Assembly (NCBI RefSeq): GCF_021654285.1
Contig: NZ_JAKFZS010000031.1
Location: 1-64,000 of the forward strand
Direction: 5' to 3'
DNA from: Pseudoalteromonas luteoviolacea
GTDB taxonomy: Bacteria; Pseudomonadota; Gammaproteobacteria; Enterobacterales; Alteromonadaceae
DNA length: 64,000 nucleotides
Shown here piece after piece: positions 1 to 8,212 of this stretch. The notes under the pieces were generated by a model. That model had not been told where the DNA came from. It worked only from the letters and a program-made list of their open reading frames with translations, and searched no databases. Both the position numbers and the translations under genes were made by a program. Position 1 is the stretch's first letter. The number at the start of each line of letters is the position of its first letter.

Positions 1-1288
1 GACTTTGATTGTTTTTTCGCTCTTTATGTAGAAAAAAGCCGAGTGAGAGGAGCGTTAAAACAGTACCTACCATGCCAGTAAAATATCCTAAATCTCGCAA
101 AAAGACATTCCAATTAATAGTGTGGTTATAAGTGCTTTGATAAACCATGACACCGACCGTACCTAAATAACCAAATGAATCAGCCAAATAGGTTAAAAAC
201 CCTACATTAGCAGGTCGATTAAATGTGGCGATGAGTCGTTCAAATAACGACGTTGTGAATGGTACGTAAGCTAGATAAAGACCTATGCCGTTAAATACTA
301 TCCAACTGATAGGGCCGATTTGATGGTGTTCGTACGCAGTTGAGCTTAGCAGCGTGATAACAAAACCAAGGCATATCAAAAAGTGATTAATTATCATGGC
401 CGTATGGTTATTTTTTACAAGCTTTAGTAGTGCTATTATGACTAACACAACCACCGCGATTGGTAATTCTGTTAGCGTGAATAGTGCAGGTTCGCCGCTA
501 AGTCCTGTCGCTTGCCAGACATCGGCTGCAAAGCTGTCGCGTAAATCGCGTAGAATAGTCAATAGGATATAGCCTAAAATGAGCATAGTGATCCCAAAGC
601 CGAGTAACTTGAGCAGCTCTTTACGACTAGCTTTATTCATTGGCACACGTTTACAGCGTTGTTTAATATCGTCTTGATTTGGTGGCGGCAGCTGGTCCAG
701 CATCCATACTGACACACACAAAAAGGGTAAGAACATGGATGCAGTAACAAATGGCATCCATATTTCACTCACGTTAAAGTCAAGCAGTAAGATGCTGGCC
801 ACTGTTTTAACTAGGCCTGATGCAAGAATAAAGCTGGTACAAAGGCCTGCGGCGAGTATTTCTGTAACACGGCGCCCTTCTAAATAGTTGAACACTATGC
901 CCCAAACCATACCCAAGGGAAGACCATTTAATAACATAAACACGGCGTTCCATGGAGAAGGGGTAACGGCAAACCCTAAAAGTGCGAACCATGCAAACAA
1001 TACCAAAGCGAGGGTTGCTTTGGCACGGCCATGACTTTGTAGCTCTGATATAACTTTAATTCCGATAAATTTAGAGAGCGCATAACCTAAAATTTGTGCG
1101 GTTAAATACACGGTCTTTAAAGATAGGCCTAACCAAGTAATGTCTTGATAAAGACCAACTGCAACAGGCTTTCTAAAGCCATACATCAATGCATAGGTAC
1201 TACATGCGGCAACAATGGCGTATATACAAAAAAGAAGGGTATTTGTACTAAGTCGGTTTTGGATTTGCTTGCCCAATCGGTAAAACAT
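1..1288 (-). CDS. DUF5690 family MFS-like membrane protein (3' end cut by window edge)
   Basis: An open frame runs on the minus strand from an ATG at 1288 to the window edge with no stop (429 codons). The protein is almost wholly hydrophobic with about ten to twelve membrane segments. Near the N-terminus it carries LMYGFRKPVAVG and QILGYALSKFIGIKVISEL, which I recognise as typical of DUF5690, a transporter-like family of about 420-440 residues, so only a few residues should be missing. A longer-looking reading MSVKCF from 1299 is in another frame and stops early. A GntR-type operator lies 28 bp upstream. The gene follows the GntR gene on the same strand. The transported substrate is unknown; the locus suggests a phosphorus compound (inference). 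Confidence 0.82.
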   Translation of the reverse strand, partial: MFYRLGKQIQNRLSTNTLLFCIYAIVAACSTYALMYGFRKPVAVGLYQDITWLGLSLKTVYLTAQILGYALSKFIGIKVISELQSHGRAKATLALVLFAWFALLGFAVTPSPWNAVFMLLNGLPLGMVWGIVFNYLEGRRVTEILAAGLCTSFILASGLVKTVASILLLDFNVSEIWMPFVTASMFLPFLCVSVWMLDQLPPPNQDDIKQRCKRVPMNKASRKELLKLLGFGITMLILGYILLTILRDLRDSFAADVWQATGLSGEPALFTLTELPIAVVVLVIIALLKLVKNNHTAMIINHFLICLGFVITLLSSTAYEHHQIGPISWIVFNGIGLYLAYVPFTTSLFERLIATFNRPANVGFLTYLADSFGYLGTVGVMVYQSTYNHTINWNVFLRDLGYFTGMVGTVLTLLSLGFFLHKERKNNQS

Positions 1289-1315
1289 TTGACACTCATA
1301 GTGGAACGCGCATAT

Positions 1316-1329
1316 TTGGTATGGACCAA
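1316..1329. promoter_or_regulatory. GntR-type operator TTGGT-N4-ACCAA, copy 1
   Basis: TTGGTATGGACCAA is a perfect 5-bp inverted repeat with a 4-bp centre. It lies between the GntR gene and the DUF5690 gene, just upstream of the DUF5690 start. The same arms with the same spacing occur twice in front of the divergent receptor gene (2205-2218 and 2292-2305) and were not noticed elsewhere in the window, so it is probably the binding site of the adjacent GntR protein. Confidence 0.75.
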
Positions 1330-1400
1330 ATGACGGCTGTCTTGAATTTGTTTACAGTTTAATTGGGCTATATTGCAGTTATTTTACAATGTGTTTCAGT

Positions 1401-2114
1401 TTAAAAATGGAGCTTAGCTTTGTTTTCTATCATCAATGCGTCATGGCGCCAATATTCGCGGTCAAACTCGAAGGCTGTTCCCTCTAAATCTCTCACTATA
1501 CGGGTTACTTTAAGCCCCAAAGCGCCGTCATATGTATTTAAATATTGAGCAATAGGATTGAATAAACAGCATGATTCAACGGCAATATCATATAGAACAT
1601 TGTGATGGTGATACGTATTTTTAAGTAACACGCTAATAGATAAAGACAGGTCATGTTTATCAATGTTGGGCAGGTGTTTGTTACTAAAATTGAGCTCTTC
1701 GACGACAACGGTTCGACCGTCAACAGAACGGACGCGCAATATGCTTGTCAGGCTAGTTCTACCATCTAACTCGAGTGCGTTGGCTATTTCTTTGCACGGC
1801 TTTTGCTTTTTTTGCTCAACTAACTTTGTACTTGGTTGAAAGCCTTGAGCAGTTGTGTACTGCAAGAAAGAAGTGTGTTGCATTGGGTCATATTTGAGCT
1901 TGCGAGGGCAAACATACCAGCCGCTGCGGTTTTTTCTGTAGATCAGACCCATATGCTCAAGCTGGCCCAGCGCTTGCCTTAAAGTCGAACGTGCCACGTC
2001 GTACGTGGCACATAATTCGCGTTCAGAAGGCAGGTTGCCTGTTAATTTTTGCTCAGCAATTTGTTGGCTGATGGTTTCCCGAACTTGGGCATAGGCATAA
2101 CTCGTGTCGCTCAT
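1401..2114 (-). CDS. GntR/HutC-family regulator with UTRA domain, PhnR-like
   Basis: This 237-residue protein has an N-terminal winged helix-turn-helix (about residues 8-72; LPSERELCATYDVARSTLRQAL is the GntR signature region) and a C-terminal UTRA effector-binding domain (about 90-235). The linker GWYVCPRKLKYDPMQHTSF resembles the phosphonate-utilisation regulators of the PhnR type, from memory rather than a search. It is divergent from a TonB-dependent receptor and upstream of the DUF5690 gene; three TTGGT-N4-ACCAA sites lie in the two flanking spacers. It is probably a repressor released by a small organophosphorus ligand. The start codon has only a weak ribosome binding site. Confidence 0.88.
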   Translation of the reverse strand: MSDTSYAYAQVRETISQQIAEQKLTGNLPSERELCATYDVARSTLRQALGQLEHMGLIYRKNRSGWYVCPRKLKYDPMQHTSFLQYTTAQGFQPSTKLVEQKKQKPCKEIANALELDGRTSLTSILRVRSVDGRTVVVEELNFSNKHLPNIDKHDLSLSISVLLKNTYHHHNVLYDIAVESCCLFNPIAQYLNTYDGALGLKVTRIVRDLEGTAFEFDREYWRHDALMIENKAKLHF

Positions 2115-2204
2115 AGGGGACTTATTCTTGGCAATATGTTGATGTTATTTATTGTTATCACATTACAACAAACTTCACAAAATGAAAACTTACCTTACTA
2201 AATT

Positions 2205-2218
2205 TTGGTCCATACCAA
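2205..2218. promoter_or_regulatory. GntR-type operator TTGGT-N4-ACCAA, copy 2
   Basis: TTGGTCCATACCAA lies in the divergent spacer between the GntR gene and the receptor gene. It shares 17 of 20 bases with copy 3 once the flanking AATT and TC are included. It sits upstream of the Pho box and could serve autoregulation of the GntR gene or looping with copy 3. Confidence 0.75.
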
Positions 2219-2229
2219 TCAAATTAAAA

Positions 2230-2274
2230 CTTAAATATTTCTGTAAAGTCCCTGTAATGATACGTAACTAAGAT
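2230..2274 (+). promoter_or_regulatory. Pho box and PhoB-type promoter of the receptor gene
   Basis: CTGTAAA (2241-2247), GTCC, CTGTAAT (2252-2258) is a near-consensus PhoB direct repeat with 11-bp phasing. A weaker half-site CTTAAAT lies another 11 bp upstream at 2230. Ten bases after the box is TAAGAT (2269-2274), a suitable -10 element at the spacing usual for PhoB-activated promoters that lack a -35. Known rule: PhoB replaces -35 recognition under phosphate limitation. The assignment to the receptor gene is inference from orientation. Confidence 0.75.
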
Positions 2275-2291
2275 TTGCCCCGTTCGTAATT

Positions 2292-2305
2292 TTGGTATGT
2301 ACCAA
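2292..2305. promoter_or_regulatory. GntR-type operator TTGGT-N4-ACCAA, copy 3
   Basis: TTGGTATGTACCAA sits about 18 bases downstream of the proposed -10 element and 18 bases before the receptor start codon, a classic roadblock position. The ATG inside this operator (2297) is in frame with the receptor but is not the likely start. Confidence 0.78.
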
Positions 2306-2323
2306 TCACTTTCGGGAATTATA

Positions 2324-4675
2324 ATGAAAACTTTATACTCTACAGGCTCTACAAAAATATCTATGCTGGCAATGGCGGTCGCTGCGGCTTTATCGGCACC
2401 AGCTTTTGCAGAGGATGATCAAGCAAAAGCGGACCAGCAAATCGAAGAGATCATGGTTGTTGGTAAAAGTGTTTCTTACGCAAATAATGCAACGTCTGAA
2501 GAAATGTTTAAGCAACAGTCATCAATGACCAGCGCGATGGCGATGATTGACAACTTACCGGGTGTGCTTATCAACGAGGGTGATACATTTGGCTCTGACG
2601 ATTGGTCAACAACAGTGTCAATACGCGGCTTTCAACTGAGTTTAGATGAGCAGCAAGTTGGTATTACCATTGATGGGATCTCAAACGGTAACTCAAACTA
2701 CGGTGGTGGCGCTAAAGCAAACCGTTATATTGATACAGAAAACTTAATGGCGGTCGAGGTATCTCAAGGTACAGCCGATATTGGCTCTCGTTCTAACGAA
2801 GCACTTGGCGGCACGTTAAATTTTACGACCATTGACCCAAGCACTGAACAAGGCATTGTCGCAAGTCTATCGTTAGCGAATTTTGATGCGCAGAAATACT
2901 ATATGCGTATTGAAACTGGCGAGGTGATGGATGACACCTTTGGCTGGTTGAGCTATTCAAACTCAAGTAACAGCGATTGGATCACCGGTACAGCAGAAAA
3001 TACCCGTGACCATTTTGCTGCTAAGTTTGTTAAAGGTATGGATAGTGATTTAGAGATCACTGCGTACTTATCATATGACGATGTACACGAAGACAACTAC
3101 CAGCGTGTTTCATTAGAAAGTTTTAAGCAAAACCCTGAATCAGATGGCCTAACCGGTGAGTGGACAGGTATTCCTTATATTGACCAAGTTTATCGTCGCG
3201 GTTGGTCAACACTGCGTGAAAACTTATTTGGCTACATTGAAGTGGATACGATGGTTGGCGAAGTGGAAGTAACTGCAAATGCCTACTTCCATAAAAACCA
3301 AGGCCGTGGTGACTGGGTACCGCCTTATATCGTCGATGTGAATCACGATGGCGCTAAAGGCCATTCTGAACTTGTGTCTGGCACGACGTATCAAGGTGGT
3401 AGCTCTCTAGGTAAGATTTATTTTGTTGATGCAGATGGTAAATCACTTCAGCCAATGAAAGGCTGCGAAAGCTCAATTACTTTCCCATACGGCGGTGCAG
3501 ATGCGGAGTATGATCCAAATTGCTATGAGTCAACAGCACGCCCAGTTGGTTCCTATCGTAACAGCCACTATGAAAAAGACCGCTTTGGTATCAATGCAGA
3601 CCTGACATGGGAAACCAAGATTGGTGATTACAACAACATCTTACGTGGTGGTATTTGGTATGAAGATTACGAGCGTTCTGAGTACCGTGACTGGCACAAA
3701 ATTATCGATTCGAAAAGCAGCTTTGACTTTGACCACAACCCATATTGGATCCAGTACGACCGCACATATCCAGTAGAAACAACCATGTTATATCTTGAAG
3801 ACTCAATTGAGATGGATACGGTAACATTGCGTGCAGGTGTGAAAAAGTATTTGGTCGATTTAGACAGCCATGACAAGTTCACAAGCACGAATAAATCAGT
3901 TAATTCAGATTCAGATACGCTGCTATCAGCGGGTGCTGTATGGTACACGCCAGTTGAAGGCTTAGAAGTATTTGCAGGTTACGCTGAAAACTTTGCGGCA
4001 ATTAAAGACCAAGTACTTGAAGCAGATGCATCGGCACTGGGTAACATTGAGCCTGAAACTGCAGAAAACATGGACTTTGGTATTCGTTATGACAACAACG
4101 ATTTTGATGCGAGTGTTACTTTATATAGTATTGACTTTCAAAACCGCCTAACGTTTGTTGCACCTGAGTCTGCGTCTGGTAATGATTACTTGGTTGGTAC
4201 GAGTGGCCAGTACATCAATACGGGTGGTATTGAATCATCAGGTGTTGAAGCGTCATTGACTTACTATCCAACTCAATCACTGTCTGTGTATATGTCATAT
4301 ACAAGCAATGACTCAGAGTACACAGATGGTACTGTTGATATCAAAGCGGGCAATACTGTATTTGGCTCAGTTGAAGACATGGCTGTGCTGTCGCTTGATT
4401 GGCAATCAGAAATTTACTCAGCGGGTCTATCGACTAAGTGGATTGGCGAGCGTTGGATGGACTCAGACAATTCTCAGCGTATTGACGCTTATGCAGTCAG
4501 CGATTTGTATGTTGCTGTCGATTTAGAAGAAGTTGGTGCACTAAAAGGTGCCTCAATTCGCCTAACAGTGAACAACCTATTTGATAAGAGTTATATCGGC
4601 AGTGTTGCAGGTGGTTGGGGTGGCTGGATCGGCGCACCGCGAACTGCAGCAATCAACTTCCAAACACGTTTTTAA
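2324..4675 (+). CDS. TonB-dependent outer-membrane receptor
   Basis: I choose the ATG at 2324 (783 residues): it gives a clean Sec signal peptide (MKTLYSTGSTKISMLAMAVA then AALSAPAFAE) and is preceded by CGGGAA, whereas the in-frame ATG at 2297 lies inside an operator. After the signal comes a TonB box-like IEEIMVVGKSV, a plug domain (about 50-170, with GVLINEGDTFGSDDWSTTVS) and a 22-strand-type beta-barrel ending in an aromatic residue (NFQTRF), as expected for outer-membrane insertion. It should import a ligand into the periplasm using TonB energy. Its promoter carries a Pho box and a GntR operator, and phosphatase genes follow, so the ligand is probably a phosphorus compound. Exact substrate unknown. 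Confidence 0.93.
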   Translation: MKTLYSTGSTKISMLAMAVAAALSAPAFAEDDQAKADQQIEEIMVVGKSVSYANNATSEEMFKQQSSMTSAMAMIDNLPGVLINEGDTFGSDDWSTTVSIRGFQLSLDEQQVGITIDGISNGNSNYGGGAKANRYIDTENLMAVEVSQGTADIGSRSNEALGGTLNFTTIDPSTEQGIVASLSLANFDAQKYYMRIETGEVMDDTFGWLSYSNSSNSDWITGTAENTRDHFAAKFVKGMDSDLEITAYLSYDDVHEDNYQRVSLESFKQNPESDGLTGEWTGIPYIDQVYRRGWSTLRENLFGYIEVDTMVGEVEVTANAYFHKNQGRGDWVPPYIVDVNHDGAKGHSELVSGTTYQGGSSLGKIYFVDADGKSLQPMKGCESSITFPYGGADAEYDPNCYESTARPVGSYRNSHYEKDRFGINADLTWETKIGDYNNILRGGIWYEDYERSEYRDWHKIIDSKSSFDFDHNPYWIQYDRTYPVETTMLYLEDSIEMDTVTLRAGVKKYLVDLDSHDKFTSTNKSVNSDSDTLLSAGAVWYTPVEGLEVFAGYAENFAAIKDQVLEADASALGNIEPETAENMDFGIRYDNNDFDASVTLYSIDFQNRLTFVAPESASGNDYLVGTSGQYINTGGIESSGVEASLTYYPTQSLSVYMSYTSNDSEYTDGTVDIKAGNTVFGSVEDMAVLSLDWQSEIYSAGLSTKWIGERWMDSDNSQRIDAYAVSDLYVAVDLEEVGALKGASIRLTVNNLFDKSYIGSVAGGWGGWIGAPRTAAINFQTRF

Positions 4676-5035
4676 TCTTATCTTTGGCGAGCGATGAACT
4701 GCGTTCGCCATCAACTTTTGCCAAGTATTGCGGTAAAAATGGATATTGATAGTGGTTTATAGAGGGGTTGATTATGCGTTGCGCGCAAGCATGGAACAAT
4801 AAGCATAATACACTCTAAAGCACTATGCCGTAAGAGCTGAGAGATCCCTTTCCCCTGATTACTTAGCTCTTTTTTCTGGCAAAAAGTAAATGCAAGAAAT
4901 CTACTAAATAATTTTTACTATCTGCCTTTTACACGACCTGTGTTTAATAAAAACAAACTCGGTTCTAATGAGCGTTTGCTTAGTCAATATAAGTCTGTTT
5001 TACAGGTAGGTGGTCCAAAAAGAGAACATCAAATC
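4676..5035. other. Spacer between receptor and PhoD-like gene
   Basis: About 360 bp without a gene. It holds the terminator-like hairpin at 4832-4875. Beyond it I see no convincing Pho box or GntR operator, so the phosphatase genes may be read through from the receptor promoter or have a promoter I cannot identify. Confidence 0.5.
4832..4875 (+). terminator. Terminator-like hairpin after the receptor gene
   Basis: AAGAGCTGAG (from about 4832) pairs with CTTAGCTCTT (to about 4872), with one mismatch and a loop of roughly 20 bases, followed by a run of T. The long loop makes it weaker than a classic intrinsic terminator, so partial readthrough into the phosphatase genes is possible. Confidence 0.6.
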
Positions 5036-6091
5036 ATGAATGTTAAACGCCCCATACTAGCTACTTTATTTGTTCTAGGTTGTGTAGCAGCCAATGTGCA
5101 AGCGACAGGTTCTATTGATAAAATCTTATTTGGCTCATGCAGTCACCAAGATAAGGATATTCCAATTTTTGATGCAATTAACAAAGAGCAGTCAGATCTT
5201 TTTGTATTCCTTGGCGATAATGTCTATGGCGACACTGAGAATATGACTGAGCTAGCGGCTAAGTATCAAAAATTGGGTAGCAAAGAAGGGTTTAAAACGC
5301 TGCGCTCAACGACACCAACCATCGCTATTTGGGATGACCATGATTATGGTGAAAATGACGCGGGGAAAGAGTACCCATTCAAAGAGCAGTCTCGTCAAAT
5401 CATGCTTGATTTTTGGCAAGAGCCGAAAAATAGTCCGAGACGCACGCGTCCGTCGGGTATTTATACATCTTACATGTATGGGGAGCAGCATCAAAATGTG
5501 CAAGTGATCTTGCCTGACTTACGTTGGAATCGTCCTGAACTGAACTCAGTTGGTGCATTGAGCTATTGGGTTGGCAGTTTCTTCAATAATAAAGGCCCGT
5601 ATCGACCAGTTGATAACGATAGCTCTATGCTGGGAGAAGCACAGTGGCAGTGGCTTGAGAAAGAGCTTTTAAAACCAGCAAAAGTGAAAATAATTGCGTC
5701 AAGCTTGCAACTGATCCCAGATTTTACTGGATGGGAAAGTTGGGCTAACTTTCCAGCTGACAGGCAAAGGCTATTGGACTTTATCGAAAAGCACAAGATT
5801 GGCGGTGTGATAATGATCAGTGGCGACACGCATTGGGGTGAGTTATCTAGGTATGATACTCAACATGGTTATCCACTTTGGGAGGTAACAAGTTCAGGGT
5901 TAACGCAAAAGTGGAAAGACGTGAGTCCGAACCGCCATCGTATCGGTGATTACACTGCGCAAGTGAATTATGGCTTTGTTGAAATTGATTGGGAGCAAGC
6001 TGATCCGAAAATTCAATTTGGCCTCAAAGATATCCATGGAGATATCACGCACCAGCAAAGTATGACGCTTTCTTCACTGCAATTTAAATAG
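5036..6091 (+). CDS. PhoD-like secreted alkaline phosphatase/phosphodiesterase
   Basis: The in-frame reading opens at 4940, but the ATG at 5036 starts a proper signal peptide (MNVKRPILATLFVLGCVAAN, cleavage near ATG-S), giving 351 residues. Metal and active-site motifs of the PhoD-like metallophosphatase family are in order: FGSCSHQD (about 32-39), LGDNVYGDT (59-67), WDDHDYGEND (99-108) and SGDTHWGE near residue 260. This is the short form of the family, not the long Bacillus-type PhoD. It should cleave phosphate mono- or diesters outside the cytoplasm. It is followed 18 bases later by a second phosphatase gene, so the two are probably co-transcribed. Confidence 0.88.
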   Translation: MNVKRPILATLFVLGCVAANVQATGSIDKILFGSCSHQDKDIPIFDAINKEQSDLFVFLGDNVYGDTENMTELAAKYQKLGSKEGFKTLRSTTPTIAIWDDHDYGENDAGKEYPFKEQSRQIMLDFWQEPKNSPRRTRPSGIYTSYMYGEQHQNVQVILPDLRWNRPELNSVGALSYWVGSFFNNKGPYRPVDNDSSMLGEAQWQWLEKELLKPAKVKIIASSLQLIPDFTGWESWANFPADRQRLLDFIEKHKIGGVIMISGDTHWGELSRYDTQHGYPLWEVTSSGLTQKWKDVSPNRHRIGDYTAQVNYGFVEIDWEQADPKIQFGLKDIHGDITHQQSMTLSSLQFK

Positions 6092-6109
6092 TCGTGGAGG
6101 GTATTTAGC

Positions 6110-7735
6110 ATGTTGTTAAAATTTAAAAAACACTTGCCAATTTTCGCTGTTTTACTTTTAAGTCTATCGGGATGCAAAATGCTTGAAAGCAATGTTGATG
6201 ATAAAACGGCTAAACCATCACGGATTAAAAATATAATCTTGTTGATTGGGGATGGTATGGGTCCCCAGCAAGTTGGTTTATTGGAGGAGTATGCGACGCG
6301 TTCACCCCAATCAATTTATCGAGGTGACAATAGCGCGATATCTAAACTGGCCAATTTAGGCGTGACAGGGCTATCTCTACATGGGCCAGCTGATAAGCTG
6401 GTAGTGGACTCCGCTTGCTCAGCAACGCAATTAGCGACAGGGGTTGCGTCTGGCAATGAGATGATAGGGTTAAGCCGTGCAGGGCATAAAGTGCCCACCA
6501 TTTTGCAAAAAGCCAAAGCGTTGGGTAAGTCGACGGGATTAGTATCTGATACTCGTTTAACGCATGCGACACCAGCTGCTTTTGCAACGCACCAAATCCA
6601 TCGTTCGATGGAAAACGCCATTGCGGAGCAAATGGTGTTAAGTAACGCTGTTGACGTTATGTTATCCGGTGGACTGCGCCACTTTATACCTAAAGCCTAT
6701 GTGGTATCGGGCGAACAAGCGGGATTTGAGAAAAAACTCGCTGAGAGCCGCTTATCATTTAAGTCAAAACGCCGTGATAGCAAAAACCTATTGAGACAAG
6801 CTGAAAATCAAGGTTATGAGTTGGTGTTTAATAAGGGTCAACTGCAAGAGACGCAAAAAGCGCGTATTTTAGGCTTGTTTGCAAACAGCGCTATGGTAGA
6901 TGGCATTGAAGCCTCAAATCTACGTTATGTGGGTCAGCCAAGTTTACGGGACATGACGCAAGTTGCTATCAGTAAATTATCACAAAACCCAGAAGGCTTC
7001 TTTTTGATGGTCGAAGGTGGGCAAATTGATTGGGCTGGGCACAATAATGACGCTGGCACTTTATTGCATGAGATGATCAAGTTCGATAGTGCAGTGGATT
7101 TTGTTTTACATTGGGCTAAGGACAGAGATGACACCCTAGTTGTTTTGACAGCCGATCATGAAACAGGCGGCTTTGGTTTTAGCTATAGCGGTGCGGATTT
7201 GCCTCAAGCAGAGCAGCTCAACAATTTTAATAATGATACATATAAACCTAATTATAATTTTGGTGAGCTTGAGATTTTAGACAAACTTTTTTTGCAAAAA
7301 CGAAGTTATAGTGCGATGTGGAAAGCAGCTAAGCATGATCATAATAACCCCAGTGCCGCGAAATTAGTTCAAACAGTCAATTTAAACAGTGAATTTAAAA
7401 TAAATGCTACAGATGCTAATGCTATTTTGGCAGAGCAGAAAAATGCCTTTTTTCAACGTGGGCACAAAAGTTTAGGTCTCAAGACTAGCAGTAAGATCCA
7501 TGATTTTTCTCCTTTTTATGTTTACCTAAATGAACGACCGCTCAATCTTATTGGTAGGGCGCTATCAACAAAACAAAATATTGTTTGGTCAACAGGCACG
7601 CATACACACACCCCCGTTGGGGTTTTTGCTTTAGGTCCAAAGCATGTGACTAAACAGTTCAGTGGATTTTATAATCATGTAGACCTTGGCAAGAAAATGC
7701 AGCGCATTTTAACAGATAAGGTAGATGCTAATTAA
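6110..7735 (+). CDS. PhoA-type alkaline phosphatase lipoprotein
   Basis: A 541-residue protein with a lipoprotein signal (lipobox LSGC, Cys22). The alkaline phosphatase superfamily motifs are visible: LLIGDGMGPQQVG (45-55), the nucleophile region VVDSACSATQLATG (98-111; Ser101), THATPAAFATH, VEGGQIDWAGHNNDA, TADHETGGFG and GTHTHTPVGVFALGP near the C-terminus. All expected metal ligands seem present. About 60 residues between the TADHETGG and GTHTHTP motifs form a variable lid-like insert. It should release inorganic phosphate from monoesters in the periplasm. It follows the PhoD-like gene closely with a good ribosome binding site (GGAGG). Confidence 0.9.
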   Translation: MLLKFKKHLPIFAVLLLSLSGCKMLESNVDDKTAKPSRIKNIILLIGDGMGPQQVGLLEEYATRSPQSIYRGDNSAISKLANLGVTGLSLHGPADKLVVDSACSATQLATGVASGNEMIGLSRAGHKVPTILQKAKALGKSTGLVSDTRLTHATPAAFATHQIHRSMENAIAEQMVLSNAVDVMLSGGLRHFIPKAYVVSGEQAGFEKKLAESRLSFKSKRRDSKNLLRQAENQGYELVFNKGQLQETQKARILGLFANSAMVDGIEASNLRYVGQPSLRDMTQVAISKLSQNPEGFFLMVEGGQIDWAGHNNDAGTLLHEMIKFDSAVDFVLHWAKDRDDTLVVLTADHETGGFGFSYSGADLPQAEQLNNFNNDTYKPNYNFGELEILDKLFLQKRSYSAMWKAAKHDHNNPSAAKLVQTVNLNSEFKINATDANAILAEQKNAFFQRGHKSLGLKTSSKIHDFSPFYVYLNERPLNLIGRALSTKQNIVWSTGTHTHTPVGVFALGPKHVTKQFSGFYNHVDLGKKMQRILTDKVDAN

Positions 7736-7845
7736 ATAAAGTCAGAATAAAAACAGTTTAGTTTACTGATTTGCAACATTTAACTTTACATTTGGACGTG
7801 TTAAGTATAAAAAATACTGGCTATTAAAAAAAAGGAGAATAATTA

Positions 7846-8085
7846 ATGAAATTAGCATCCATGATCGCTGGCGCAATAATTGCGCTTAGTACTGCCACCT
7901 CAATGACTGTTTCAGCGAAATCAGTTGGAGATTTTGCGTATTACCATATTGGTTGTTATGGATCTGGAACAAATACAATGTTGTGGTACGAAATCGCAGA
8001 GTCTAGTGCACAGATCAGAAGTATAATCCAGCGTTGCACCTCGCAAGGTGGAGATTTTAGGATCCAAAAAATTTATACTAATTAG
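7846..8085 (+). CDS. Small secreted protein with two cysteines, unknown
   Basis: A 79-residue protein with a clear Sec signal peptide (first about 24 residues, ending SMTVSAK) and a mature part of about 55 residues with two cysteines (37 and 64) that could form one disulfide. An excellent ribosome binding site (AAAAAAGGAG) precedes the ATG. I do not recognise the family. It stands alone between a phosphatase gene and a pentapeptide-repeat gene and is followed by a weak hairpin (8105-8125). The signal peptide and ribosome binding site support a real gene. Confidence 0.7.
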   Translation: MKLASMIAGAIIALSTATSMTVSAKSVGDFAYYHIGCYGSGTNTMLWYEIAESSAQIRSIIQRCTSQGGDFRIQKIYTN

Positions 8086-8104
8086 CAAGGCTTATCTCTA
8101 ATTC

Positions 8105-8125
8105 AAAGCCTCTCTTTGGGGCTTT
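8105..8125 (+). terminator. Weak hairpin after the small secreted protein gene
   Basis: AAAGCC (8105-8110) can pair with GGCTTT (8120-8125). The stem is short and there is no T-run, so termination is uncertain. Confidence 0.3.
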
Positions 8126-8212
8126 CACCGATGTCATATACATATAAAACGTAAACACTATTGTGTTATAAAGTGGAAAGTTTAAACACGCATAAGTTAA
8201 TAAGGAAGTAAA

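Noticed and set aside
807..1333. Short frames on both strands inside the DUF5690 gene
   Set aside because: They lie wholly within a long, family-matching open frame on the minus strand and have no ribosome binding sites.
4821..4870. Thiamine-pyrophosphate riboswitch suggested by CTGAGA before the PhoD-like gene
   Set aside because: Only the short CTGAGA motif fits; the other conserved THI-box segments are missing and the sequence is explained by a hairpin.
4940..5035. N-terminal extension of the PhoD-like protein
   Set aside because: The extension has no signal peptide character and the ATG at 5036 starts a clean signal sequence.
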